Positions 19,849 to 27,068 of a DNA stretch of 64,000 nt are shown in pieces. The notes beneath the pieces were generated by a model. That model did no database searches. It was not told where the DNA came from and saw only the letters and a list, made by a program, of their open reading frames with translations. This DNA is from Pseudomonadota bacterium (lineage in GTDB: Bacteria; Pseudomonadota; Gammaproteobacteria; Steroidobacterales; Steroidobacteraceae): positions 45,354 through 109,353 of the forward strand of contig JADJBE010000010.1 of the NCBI GenBank assembly GCA_016703895.1, given 5' to 3'. The position numbers and the translations under genes are program-made. Positions within the stretch are counted from its first letter, which is position 1, and each line of letters begins with the position of its first letter.

Positions 19849-21795
19849 TTATACATTTTTATCTATCTCCAAATCATCAGCTTGCTGCCGTGGCAGGCGT
19901 AACTCGACCACTGTACCGCGCGCAGACGACGTGATGTCAATTTGACCGCCGATCTGCGCCGACCGGCGGCGCAGATTGAGTAGGCCTCGACCGCCTCCCT
20001 GTCCGGTCGCGCCGCCCGGCATGCAAGCAACATCGAAACCACGGCCATCATCTGTGACCCTGACGACCACCGAGTCGTTGTCGGCCGCGGTTTCGATACG
20101 AATAGTCTTGGCATCCGCATGTTTGACGATATTAGTCAACGACTCCTGCAGGATGCGCAGCACGTGCAGCGAGCTGGTTGGATTGAGCCACGGTAGCGGT
20201 GGCAGGTCCGTCACTCGCCATTCGAGCTTTATCCCCGCTGCCTCGAGTCGACTACCCACTCGGTAGCGCAGCGTCGCGAGCAGCGTCAGCAAGTCGTCGC
20301 CGATCGGCTCGAGCGAATCAATGGTTAGCTTCAGATCATCGACACATTCGCGTAAGGCCTGGGCCACGTCTGCCTGCGCAAAGCTGCCCTGCTCAACCAT
20401 CACCAGCGTACTCATCAAGGACGAGCCGAGGCCATCGTGCATCTCGCGCATCAAACGCTGCCGCTCGGCCGTCTCGGCCTGCTGCCGCTCGATCAGTCGC
20501 AACTTCTCGTAACTGACTGCAAGCTCCGCTTGCCGCTGCGTGAGACGCTGCTCGAGCGACGCGTTGACGTGCTCTACCTCGGCGATCGCCGCAGCGTAGC
20601 GGCGTACGATCGCGTAGAGGAACGCGGCGAACAGGAACATTGCACCGTAGGGCATCAGGAACGCGCGCTCAAAGCCGATATACCAGCCTTGCAGCAACAT
20701 ATCGTGGATGCCCAGTCCGATGCAGATCCAAAGGCCAACAGCGAGCAGCAGATGCTCGCGCGAGCCACTCCGCAGACTCGAAATCGAGATCAGCACCGTG
20801 ACCGCAATGCCAATCGCCGTCTGGACCACGTGCGTGAGATATCCGGGCGTCCAGCCATTCAGCCCAAGGCCGGGCATACTCGCGATTGACCAACCAACGG
20901 CGAGCGCCAGCAAACCCCGTTCGATGTATCGATGCCGTTCGTCATGCAATCGAAACGCAAACACATAGACCACGACCATCAACCAGGACATCGAATTGAC
21001 GGTCATCCACCAGAACCAATCGTAGCTCCCCGGATAGAACGCCAGGTGGTAGTGCAGCGTGCGCAACGCCCAGATCAGTGATGCCAGGGCAAACAACGGA
21101 TAGACCACTTCGCGGCGGCGCCCAAACCAGAACAGCAGCGCGAATCCACCGAGCATCAGCATCGCAATACTGCCGATACGTGGCCCGTCGATCCGCAGCA
21201 GCCGCTGCCACTCGTAGAGCCGCTCGATCTCGCGTTGCGGTCCAACATGGACGCTGGGCGCACCACACGGCAACGCACCGACGACACAGTTGAAAGCCAG
21301 AACGACCTGCACGGGGTGACCCACGCGGGTCGCCTGCGGTGGCAACAGAAACATTGTCGGCCGATTCCAGTTGCTGGAAACGTCGGGATCGATACCGCCG
21401 ACTCGCTCACCATCGAGGTAGACATTCGCCGCGACGATCGGACCCATGTAAGCCGAATAGTGGACCGCGAGCGGTTGCAGCGCCTCAGTCGGTGCGATCT
21501 GCGGTGGCAGTCTTACCCACAGCCGTACATGTTGACTTGCTGCGGTTCCAGGTACGCCGAGCACATCGCGACGCGACTCGGCATACGGCAAGGTAACGCG
21601 CTGCCAGCCGCTAGCTTGCGGCATGGCGATAGCAGGCCGACGAACATCGCCAGCATCGATCGGTTCAAAGTAGACCTCGGCGGTCGTCACACGCTGAACG
21701 TCCGGCGTGCGCGGGGCGCAGCCAGCCGCGAGCAAGGCGATCGCCAGCGCTACCGGCGCCCCTAACCAGCCGCCCTTTGATCGCGATCGCGTCAC
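19849..21795 (-). CDS. NarL-type sensor histidine kinase with multi-helix membrane region and lipobox
   Basis: A 648-residue inner-membrane sensor. I place the start at GTG 21793-21795, which follows the regulator stop by 4 bases; an upstream start would overlap the regulator. The N-terminus ends in LIALLAAGC-type text (AIALLAAGCAP), a possible lipoprotein lipobox. An extracytoplasmic domain of about 170 residues is followed by about seven hydrophobic segments resembling a 7TM-DISM region, a coiled coil (EQRLTQRQAELAVSYEKLRL), the HisKA_3 H-box REMHDGLGSSLMS and an HATPase_c domain (HVLRILQESLTNIVKHA, DDGRGFD, GRGLLNLRRRS). It forms a pair with the upstream LuxR-type regulator. The signal is unknown. 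Confidence 0.85.
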   Translation of the reverse strand: MTRSRSKGGWLGAPVALAIALLAAGCAPRTPDVQRVTTAEVYFEPIDAGDVRRPAIAMPQASGWQRVTLPYAESRRDVLGVPGTAASQHVRLWVRLPPQIAPTEALQPLAVHYSAYMGPIVAANVYLDGERVGGIDPDVSSNWNRPTMFLLPPQATRVGHPVQVVLAFNCVVGALPCGAPSVHVGPQREIERLYEWQRLLRIDGPRIGSIAMLMLGGFALLFWFGRRREVVYPLFALASLIWALRTLHYHLAFYPGSYDWFWWMTVNSMSWLMVVVYVFAFRLHDERHRYIERGLLALAVGWSIASMPGLGLNGWTPGYLTHVVQTAIGIAVTVLISISSLRSGSREHLLLAVGLWICIGLGIHDMLLQGWYIGFERAFLMPYGAMFLFAAFLYAIVRRYAAAIAEVEHVNASLEQRLTQRQAELAVSYEKLRLIERQQAETAERQRLMREMHDGLGSSLMSTLVMVEQGSFAQADVAQALRECVDDLKLTIDSLEPIGDDLLTLLATLRYRVGSRLEAAGIKLEWRVTDLPPLPWLNPTSSLHVLRILQESLTNIVKHADAKTIRIETAADNDSVVVRVTDDGRGFDVACMPGGATGQGGGRGLLNLRRRSAQIGGQIDITSSARGTVVELRLPRQQADDLEIDKNV

Positions 21796-21799
21796 TGTC

Positions 21800-22480
21800 T
21801 CAATCGCGCAGTATCCCCATCTTGCGCGCCTCATAGACCGCCTCAGTCTTTGATGACACGCGGAGCTTACGGTAGATCCGCTTCACGTAGGTCATCACCG
21901 TGTGCTGCGAGACATCCAACAGCTCGGCGATCTCCGGAAACGTGAAGCCTTTGGTCACCAGCGTAAGCACGGAGTGCTCGCGCTCGGATAGCGCGGGCAC
22001 TGAGCTAACACTGCTCGCCTCAAGCCGATCGGATTCGGCGTCCGGGACTCGTGGAGCGCCCCGGAAACGCGCTAGCAGCTGGCGCGCAATGGACGGGCTG
22101 ATGGGGCTGCCGCCCGCATGCAGCAAGCGTATCTGCTCGACGAAATGCTCCGGGCCCGAGTCCTTCAGCAAATAACCCGTCGCGCCGGATTCGATCGACT
22201 CGATGACGTTTTTCTCATCGCCGAAAACGGTCACAACCATCACGTCGACCGTAGGACACTTCGCGGCGCAATAGCGGATCAGTTCCGTACCGCGTCGATC
22301 CGGCAGATCGAGATCGACCAGCAGTACATTTGGCGTGCGATTCTCGAGCTCGGCCAAGCCCGCTGCGACCGTGCCCACAGCCGCTAGCAGCGTCATGTCG
22401 GGCGCCGCCTCGATGCGGGCCGCGAAAGCCCGGCGGAACTTCACATCATCCTCAACCAGTAAAACGCCGATGGCCGCCAT
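21800..22480 (-). CDS. LuxR/NarL-family response regulator
   Basis: The receiver domain (about residues 1-120) has the acidic pair in GVLLVEDDVKFR, the phospho-acceptor Asp in LLVDLDLPDRRGTEL, Thr in VMVVTVFGDE and Lys in YLLKDSGPEH. A linker rich in Ala and Ser leads to the LuxR helix-turn-helix ALSEREHSVLTLVTKGFTFP and EIAELLDVSQHTVMTYVKRI. The start at 22480 (MAAIGVLL) is chosen for fit to the receiver strand; ATG at 22492 in the same frame is possible. It is cotranscribed with the kinase, whose start follows the stop by 4 bases. Target genes are unknown; the divergent DUF3089 gene and the downstream rcnB-like gene are candidates. Confidence 0.88.
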   Translation of the reverse strand: MAAIGVLLVEDDVKFRRAFAARIEAAPDMTLLAAVGTVAAGLAELENRTPNVLLVDLDLPDRRGTELIRYCAAKCPTVDVMVVTVFGDEKNVIESIESGATGYLLKDSGPEHFVEQIRLLHAGGSPISPSIARQLLARFRGAPRVPDAESDRLEASSVSSVPALSEREHSVLTLVTKGFTFPEIAELLDVSQHTVMTYVKRIYRKLRVSSKTEAVYEARKMGILRD

Positions 22481-22855
22481 GCTCAGGAGCATACACCGTG
22501 CGCATCAATGGTCACCGCTTTGCCCGTCGCCTGCGCGCGCGGCGCCGACGCCCGCAGGCCTCCGGCGGCACCGAGAGTGAGTAAACAAGCAGCCAGCCCA
22601 CTACACACAAACATCGCTCACCACCCAGTTGCCGGTCGATCGTCAGACGGTGGTGTATAGCCCGGGTCACTCATCTCACAAATCCACAAGATCGTCACAG
22701 TCTTCATTTCGATCACCCTTTGTGCAACTTTGCGGACGACACCGACAGTAAGCCGATGAGGACTGTTAGTCTGTCCCCGCAAATGGGGACTGCGCGTGCA
22801 GAAAACGGCTACAATCGGCCGAATATCTTGTTGTTGCGCTTCAGGGGGACATCGC
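22481..22855. other. Intergenic region between divergent regulator and DUF3089 genes
   Basis: No credible gene. A 6 bp stem GTCCCC/GGGGAC (22773-22778 with 22785-22790) encloses a GCAAAT loop. A -10-like TACAAT lies at 22810-22815, and AGGGGG at 22843-22848 serves the downstream GTG start. The divergent layout makes it a likely site of control by the NarL-type regulator, but I see no repeated operator. Confidence 0.4.
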
Positions 22856-23974
22856 GTGGCTATTTTTTCCGTCTATCGGACTTTGGCAGCCGCGCTGTTG
22901 ATCGGCGCGGCCGGCGTCGCAAGCGCCGCGGCCGAATCCGCTGCACCCGCGATGCCAGGCAAGCCCGGCGATTTCGAATTGATGCAGCGCCCTGCGCCGC
23001 CCGACTACGCGCTGCAATCGAGCTGGGCTGCTTTGCCAACCATGACCGACGCCGCTGACCATGTGCCGGCCGGCGCAAAACTGCCAGACCGCCAAGCGAT
23101 AGCGCGAGCCGACGTCTTTTACATCCATCCGACCACCTACCGCGGGCTCGACAACTGGAATCAGTCGCTCGATGATGCTGCCACTAACAAATGGACTGAT
23201 GAATCAGTCATTGCGCGACAGGCCGCGGTGTTCAATGCGTGCTGCAAGATATACGCGCCGCGCTATCGGCAAGCTCAGTCGGCTGCGAGCTCGAATTTCG
23301 CTGCGGACGGCGGCAAGGCCTACGCACTCGCCTACCAAGACATCCGCGCCGCGTTCCGGCACTACCTGCAACACTGGAGCAATGACCGCCCCTTCATACT
23401 TGCGGGCCACAGTCAGGGCGCATTGCATGTACAGACGCTGCTGCGCGAGTTCGGTGGCGATCCCAAGTTCCGCCAGCAGCTCATCGCGGCCTACGTCATC
23501 GGAATCCCGACTTTGGAGAGCCTGCGTGCTGCCGAGACACCGTGGCTGCCGGTTTGTGCGCGGCCCACGTCGACGCATTGTCTGCTTGGCTGGAATGCCG
23601 TCAAACGCGACAGTGATCTCGCGCCGTTCGTCGCGCGCAATGGGGCACGCCAGCAGCAACTAACAGGCGACGGCACGGGCGCAATCTCTGTCTGCGTCAA
23701 TCCGCTGACCTTCGACTTGCGCAAGCCGGCCGCACCCGCCGCCCGCAATCCTGGCACGCTGCCCGGCAAGCCCTCATCGGACACATTGCCGGCCACACGC
23801 TTGAGTGTTCTTGGTGCTGCGTGTGACCAGGGCTATCTGCGCACCGACGTTCCCGCGGGCGACGACTACGCCACGGTCCTGCTGCCAGGCGGATCACTAC
23901 ATTTCAACGAGTTCGATTTCTTTTTCGATAGCATTCGCGCCAATGCCTTGCGGCGTGTGGAGAGTTTTCGTTGA
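22856..23974 (+). CDS. Exported DUF3089-family alpha/beta-hydrolase
   Basis: GTG at 22856-22858 has AGGGGG 7 bases upstream and begins a signal peptide (VAIFSVYRTLAAALLIGAAG, cleavage near ASAAAES). The body has the DUF3089 pattern: ARADVFYIHPTTYRG near the start, DIRAAFRHYLQHWSNDRPFI leading to the nucleophile elbow LAGHSQGALH, and a C-terminal YRT-like region ending LLPGGSLHFNEFDFFFDSIR with a possible catalytic His. The mature product is about 345 residues and likely periplasmic; the natural substrate is unknown. The stop overlaps the dapD start (TGATG). Confidence 0.8.
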   Translation: MAIFSVYRTLAAALLIGAAGVASAAAESAAPAMPGKPGDFELMQRPAPPDYALQSSWAALPTMTDAADHVPAGAKLPDRQAIARADVFYIHPTTYRGLDNWNQSLDDAATNKWTDESVIARQAAVFNACCKIYAPRYRQAQSAASSNFAADGGKAYALAYQDIRAAFRHYLQHWSNDRPFILAGHSQGALHVQTLLREFGGDPKFRQQLIAAYVIGIPTLESLRAAETPWLPVCARPTSTHCLLGWNAVKRDSDLAPFVARNGARQQQLTGDGTGAISVCVNPLTFDLRKPAAPAARNPGTLPGKPSSDTLPATRLSVLGAACDQGYLRTDVPAGDDYATVLLPGGSLHFNEFDFFFDSIRANALRRVESFR

Positions 23975-24807
23975 TGAACACTAATTCAAACCTGCGGAAT
24001 CTGATCGAGACACAGTTCGAGCTCCGCGCTGATATCACACCCGCCACCGCCAGTACCGAACTGCGGTCCGCATTGGACGCAGCGCTGGCAATGCTAGACA
24101 GCGGACAGGCCCGCGTGGCCGAGAAGCGCGACGGCAAGTGGATCGTGAACGAGTGGCTCAAGAAGGCCGTGCTGCTGTACTTCCGCACGCATGACAACGC
24201 GATCATTGACGGTAGCGCAACACGCTACTTTGACAAAGTCCCGCTCAAGTATGCAGCGGCGACTAACGACTCCATGCGCGCCAGCGGCACCCGCGTTGTT
24301 CCCAATGCGATCGCACGCAAGGGCGCCTATGTTGGCCCGAATGTGGTGTTAATGCCGAGCTACGTGAACATCGGCGCATACGTCGACTCGGGCACGATGG
24401 TTGATACTTGGGCGACCGTCGGCTCGTGCGCGCAGATTGGCAAGAATGTCCATCTCTCAGGCGGTGTGGGTATCGGTGGTGTGCTCGAGCCGCTGCAGGC
24501 ATCGCCGACGATTATCGAAGACAACTGCTTCATCGGCGCACGCTCCGAAGTAGTCGAGGGCGTGATCGTCGAAGAAGGCGCCGTGCTCTCGATGGGCGTG
24601 TTCATCGGCCAAAGCACGAAGATCTATGATCGAACGAGCGGCGAGACGACTTACGGCCGCGTGCCAGCGGGCTCAGTCGTTGTGCCAGGGTCGCTGCCCT
24701 CTGCAGATGGCAAGTACAATCTCGCTTGTGCCGTAATCGTCAAGCGAGTGGATGCGAAGACGCGAGCGAAGACATCAATCAATGAGTTGTTACGCAGCGC
24801 GGACTAG
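23974..24807 (+). CDS. dapD: 2,3,4,5-tetrahydropyridine-2,6-dicarboxylate N-succinyltransferase
   Basis: Catalyses succinylation of tetrahydrodipicolinate in the succinylase branch of lysine and meso-diaminopimelate synthesis; cytoplasmic trimer. The 277 residues match family length. The N-terminal helical domain is followed by hexapeptide repeats forming the left-handed beta-helix (VVPNAIARKGAYVGPNVVLM, YVDSGTMVDTWATVGSCAQI, GVLEPLQASPTIIEDNCFIG). The start ATG overlaps the stop of the DUF3089 gene by one base. The partner enzyme gene dapE lies at 33497. The last two bases of its stop codon form the first bases of a structured repeat element arm. Confidence 0.95.
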   Translation: MNTNSNLRNLIETQFELRADITPATASTELRSALDAALAMLDSGQARVAEKRDGKWIVNEWLKKAVLLYFRTHDNAIIDGSATRYFDKVPLKYAAATNDSMRASGTRVVPNAIARKGAYVGPNVVLMPSYVNIGAYVDSGTMVDTWATVGSCAQIGKNVHLSGGVGIGGVLEPLQASPTIIEDNCFIGARSEVVEGVIVEEGAVLSMGVFIGQSTKIYDRTSGETTYGRVPAGSVVVPGSLPSADGKYNLACAVIVKRVDAKTRAKTSINELLRSAD

Positions 24808-24984
24808 AGCGTCGGTGTCAGCCCGCCCACTCATGTGAGTCGGGCGCGCTACGCGTACCCTTGTCAGAGCGCGGGGCGCATCTTCCCCCGGCGAAGCAGT
24901 TAGGCTGAAAGCAGAACAGGAGCGCCCCGCGCTCTGACTGCGGCGCCCTCAACACATGTGTGGGCGGGCTGACACCGACGCTCT
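24806..24984 (+). repeat. Nested-palindrome 3'-end element, copy 3 (overlaps the dapD stop)
   Basis: Outer arms 24806-24837 and 24953-24984 pair over 32 bp with one mismatch. An inner stem, 24863-24879 with 24922-24938, is perfect over 17 bp. Its loop holds the conserved GCGCATCTT-CCCCCGGCG and ACAGGAGCG pieces, and the conserved tail CTGCGGCGCCCTCAACA precedes the right arm. A small hairpin CGCG-CTA-CGCG lies at 24844-24854. The orientation follows dapD. Confidence 0.88.
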
Positions 24985-25008
24985 GCTCGACGCTGCGGCA
25001 CCAATGGG

Positions 25009-25302
25009 TCAAGAGAAGAGGTGCGCAACGAACGGTGACAGCAGAAACAGCAAGAACAGAACGCGATTGATCGACCGAACCAGAACGAAATGAGCGTAGG
25101 GGCGTTTAACGTCCTCCGGCATGCTATCGATCGACCTACCAATCAGGCCAATGCGCTTCAGCTTTGACCAACGCCCCAGTGTCATCACGTCGGTCAATAC
25201 GGCAACTCGGCAAAAACGACAGTTAGTACAAACACCGCCACCTTCTAGCACAAACCAGACGATTCGGGGCGCGCGCTGGCGCGAGCGTAGCGGGTCGGTC
25301 AC
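25009..25302 (-). CDS. Doubtful small ORF between two palindromic elements (97 aa or less)
   Basis: The open frame lies in a stretch that is visibly less GC-rich than its surroundings. Its first codons fall inside the arm of the neighbouring repeat, so an internal start is more likely if it is expressed. The product has a cysteine cluster GVCTNCRFCRVAVL, a basic middle (GRWSKLKRIGLIGRSIDSMP) and a hydrophobic C-terminus (VLFLLFLLSPFVAHLF) that could be one membrane helix. I do not recognise a family. It could be a small membrane protein, a remnant of a larger gene, or chance. Confidence 0.25.
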   Translation of the reverse strand: MTDPLRSRQRAPRIVWFVLEGGGVCTNCRFCRVAVLTDVMTLGRWSKLKRIGLIGRSIDSMPEDVKRPYAHFVLVRSINRVLFLLFLLSPFVAHLFS

Positions 25303-25462
25303 GCGTGTAGAGCGCGCCGCAGGCCGGCGGGGGCGTGCTCCTGTTCAGCTATCAGACTAGCTGCTTCGCCGGGGGAAAGATGCGCGCCCCCGTCGGACAA
25401 GGGCACGCCGCAGGCGCGCGCGACCCACGCGTGCCCGGCCCGTTACGCTCGCACCAGCGCAC
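25271..25462 (-). repeat. Nested-palindrome 3'-end element, copy 4 (after phoU)
   Basis: Arms 25271-25307 and 25426-25462 pair over 37 positions with five differences, two of which would be G-U wobbles in the minus-strand RNA. On the minus strand the core reads GCGCATCTTTCCCCCGGCG, then AAGCAG and ACAGGAGC, almost identical to copy 3. It carries a small apical hairpin CAGCTA-GTCTGA-TAGCTG and a GGGGGCG-based inner stem. The tail CTGCGGCGCGCTCTACA is the most divergent of the four. It starts 15 bases after the phoU stop and has the phoU orientation, opposite to copy 3. Confidence 0.82.
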
Positions 25463-25477
25463 ACGCCGAACACCACC

Positions 25478-26194
25478 TCAGTGCCCGAGAATAAACAGCA
25501 CCTGTCGCGCCACATTGCGCGCGTGATCGCCGATCCGCTCTAACGACCGCATCATGAATGCCGCTTCGATCACACCATGCATCAGGCGCGGATCCTCGAG
25601 TGCTCGCGTCATGATCCGCCGCAAGGTGGCCGCATACTCCTGGTCAATTTCATGATCCTGACGCAAGACTTGCGCCGCGGCAGCCTCGTCGAGCCGATCG
25701 AACGCGTCGAGCGAGGCACGCATGGACTGCGTGACGAGACGACCGAGCTGACGCGCGTCACGAGCCATGGCGTGCCCCGGCCGAAATCCTCGCGTCTCCG
25801 AATCTGCCAGCACGGTGACCGCAAGCTTCTTGGCCTCGTCGCCTGCCCGCTCCAACTGTGTAACGACTTTGTCGATGGCGAATACCGCGCGCAGATCCGA
25901 CGCCATCGGCTGACGACGAGCAATGACCTGCAACGACTCTGCTTCGATCGTTCGGTCGTACGCGTTGACCTGTCGCTCACGTTCCAACACTTGATGGGCT
26001 TGCGGGCGCAGCCAATCCGCATAGGCGGAGATGGCAAGCTGTACCTGATCGAGCACCAGACCACCCATCTCGACGGCATGCACGTGCAGCGCTGAAAGAT
26101 CGCCGTCGAACGCGCGCGCTGTGTGTCCCTCGAGCAGCGGCATAGACCGGTCTGCCTGAGGTGCCACTGGAACAGGCTCGAGACCCACGGCCAT
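25478..26194 (-). CDS. phoU: Phosphate transport regulator PhoU, copy 1
   Basis: A 238-residue cytoplasmic protein made of two three-helix PhoU repeats. The repeat signature DKVVTQLERAGDEAKKLA is in the first half and MRSLERIGDHARNVARQVLF in the second. PhoU links the Pst transporter to the PhoR kinase and keeps the Pho regulon off when phosphate is plentiful. It starts 2 bp after the pstB stop and closes the operon pstS-pstC-pstA-pstB-phoU. The N-terminus has about 15 extra residues (MAVGLEPVPVAPQADRS) compared with the second copy. A structured repeat element follows the stop. Confidence 0.92.
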   Translation of the reverse strand: MAVGLEPVPVAPQADRSMPLLEGHTARAFDGDLSALHVHAVEMGGLVLDQVQLAISAYADWLRPQAHQVLERERQVNAYDRTIEAESLQVIARRQPMASDLRAVFAIDKVVTQLERAGDEAKKLAVTVLADSETRGFRPGHAMARDARQLGRLVTQSMRASLDAFDRLDEAAAAQVLRQDHEIDQEYAATLRRIMTRALEDPRLMHGVIEAAFMMRSLERIGDHARNVARQVLFILGH

Positions 26195-26196
26195 GC

Positions 26197-27063
26197 TCAG
26201 CCAAAGCGACCCGTGATGTAGTCCTCGGTCAACTTGTGCCGCGGGTTGGTAAAGATGCGGTCGGTCTCACCCACCTCGATCAGATCGCCCAAATGAAAGT
26301 ACGCCGTACGCTGCGAGACGCGTGCGGCTTGTTGCATGGAGTGCGTAACGATACAAATCGCGTAGCTCTGACGTAGCTCTTCCATCAAATCCTCGATGCG
26401 CGCGGTGGCGATCGGATCGAGCGCCGAGCAGGGCTCATCCATCAGGATCACTTCCGGATTCACGGCGATCGTGCGCGCGATGCAGAGCCGTTGCTGCTGG
26501 CCACCCGAGAGACTGGTGCCCGGCTGGTTCAACCGGTCTTTGACTTCCTCCCACAATCCTGCGCGCTGCAGCGACGTGTGGACGATCTCATCGAGCTCGA
26601 CGCGGTCACCGGCCAGTCCGTGAATCCGGGGGCCATAGGCCACGTTCTCGTAGATGGACTTCGGAAACGGATTCGGCTTCTGGAAGACCATGCCAACGCG
26701 GGCACGTAGCTGTACGACGTCCTGACGTTTATCGTGGATATCCTGATCGTCAAGCGTGATGCTGCCAGTGACCACGGCACTGGGAATGGTGTCGTTCATA
26801 CGATTGAGGCAGCGCAAGAACGTCGACTTGCCGCAGCCTGACGGACCGATCATCGCCAGCACTTGATTGCGCGCGATTTCGATCGACACATTCTTGATCG
26901 CATGCTTGTCACCATAGTGCACGTTCACGTCGCGGCACTTGAAAACCGGATCGGGAACAGTAATCGTGCCGACCGTCTTATCGCGATCGGTCACGAGCAA
27001 CACTTGCGAGGTACGCGCCGCCGGCTTGGGAATGGCGACCGGCTCTGTCTGTACACGTTCCAT
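26197..27063 (-). CDS. pstB: Phosphate ABC transporter ATP-binding protein
   Basis: A cytoplasmic ATPase that powers high-affinity phosphate uptake with PstA and PstC. All ABC motifs are present: Walker A GPSGCGKSTFLRCLNRMND, the Q-loop in VGMVFQKPNPFPKSIYENVA, signature SLSGGQQQRLCIARTIA, Walker B VILMDEPCSALDP and the switch His in CIVTHSMQQA. The chosen ATG at 27061-27063 lies 5 bp after the pstA stop; a GTG at 27075 is also in frame. There is an N-terminal extension of roughly 40 residues before the ABC core, typical of some proteobacterial PstB. Confidence 0.95.
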   Translation of the reverse strand: MERVQTEPVAIPKPAARTSQVLLVTDRDKTVGTITVPDPVFKCRDVNVHYGDKHAIKNVSIEIARNQVLAMIGPSGCGKSTFLRCLNRMNDTIPSAVVTGSITLDDQDIHDKRQDVVQLRARVGMVFQKPNPFPKSIYENVAYGPRIHGLAGDRVELDEIVHTSLQRAGLWEEVKDRLNQPGTSLSGGQQQRLCIARTIAVNPEVILMDEPCSALDPIATARIEDLMEELRQSYAICIVTHSMQQAARVSQRTAYFHLGDLIEVGETDRIFTNPRHKLTEDYITGRFG

Positions 27064-27068
27064 TTTCT

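Noticed and set aside
22769..22792. GTCCCC/GGGGAC hairpin as a REP element or terminator
   Set aside because: Only a 6 bp stem with no T-run and no second copy seen in the window; too weak to name.
7008..25462. The four palindromic elements as integron attC sites
   Set aside because: attC sites also sit at gene 3' ends in gene orientation with variable stems, but they need RYYYAAC and GTTRRRY boxes at the ends. These elements lack them at their termini, are longer, have a conserved core, and follow core genes such as dapD and phoU. No integrase is visible.
7008..25462. The four elements as a MITE or insertion-sequence remnant
   Set aside because: Such elements have conserved terminal inverted repeats and variable interiors. 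Here the termini vary and the interior is conserved, and no target-site duplication was evident.
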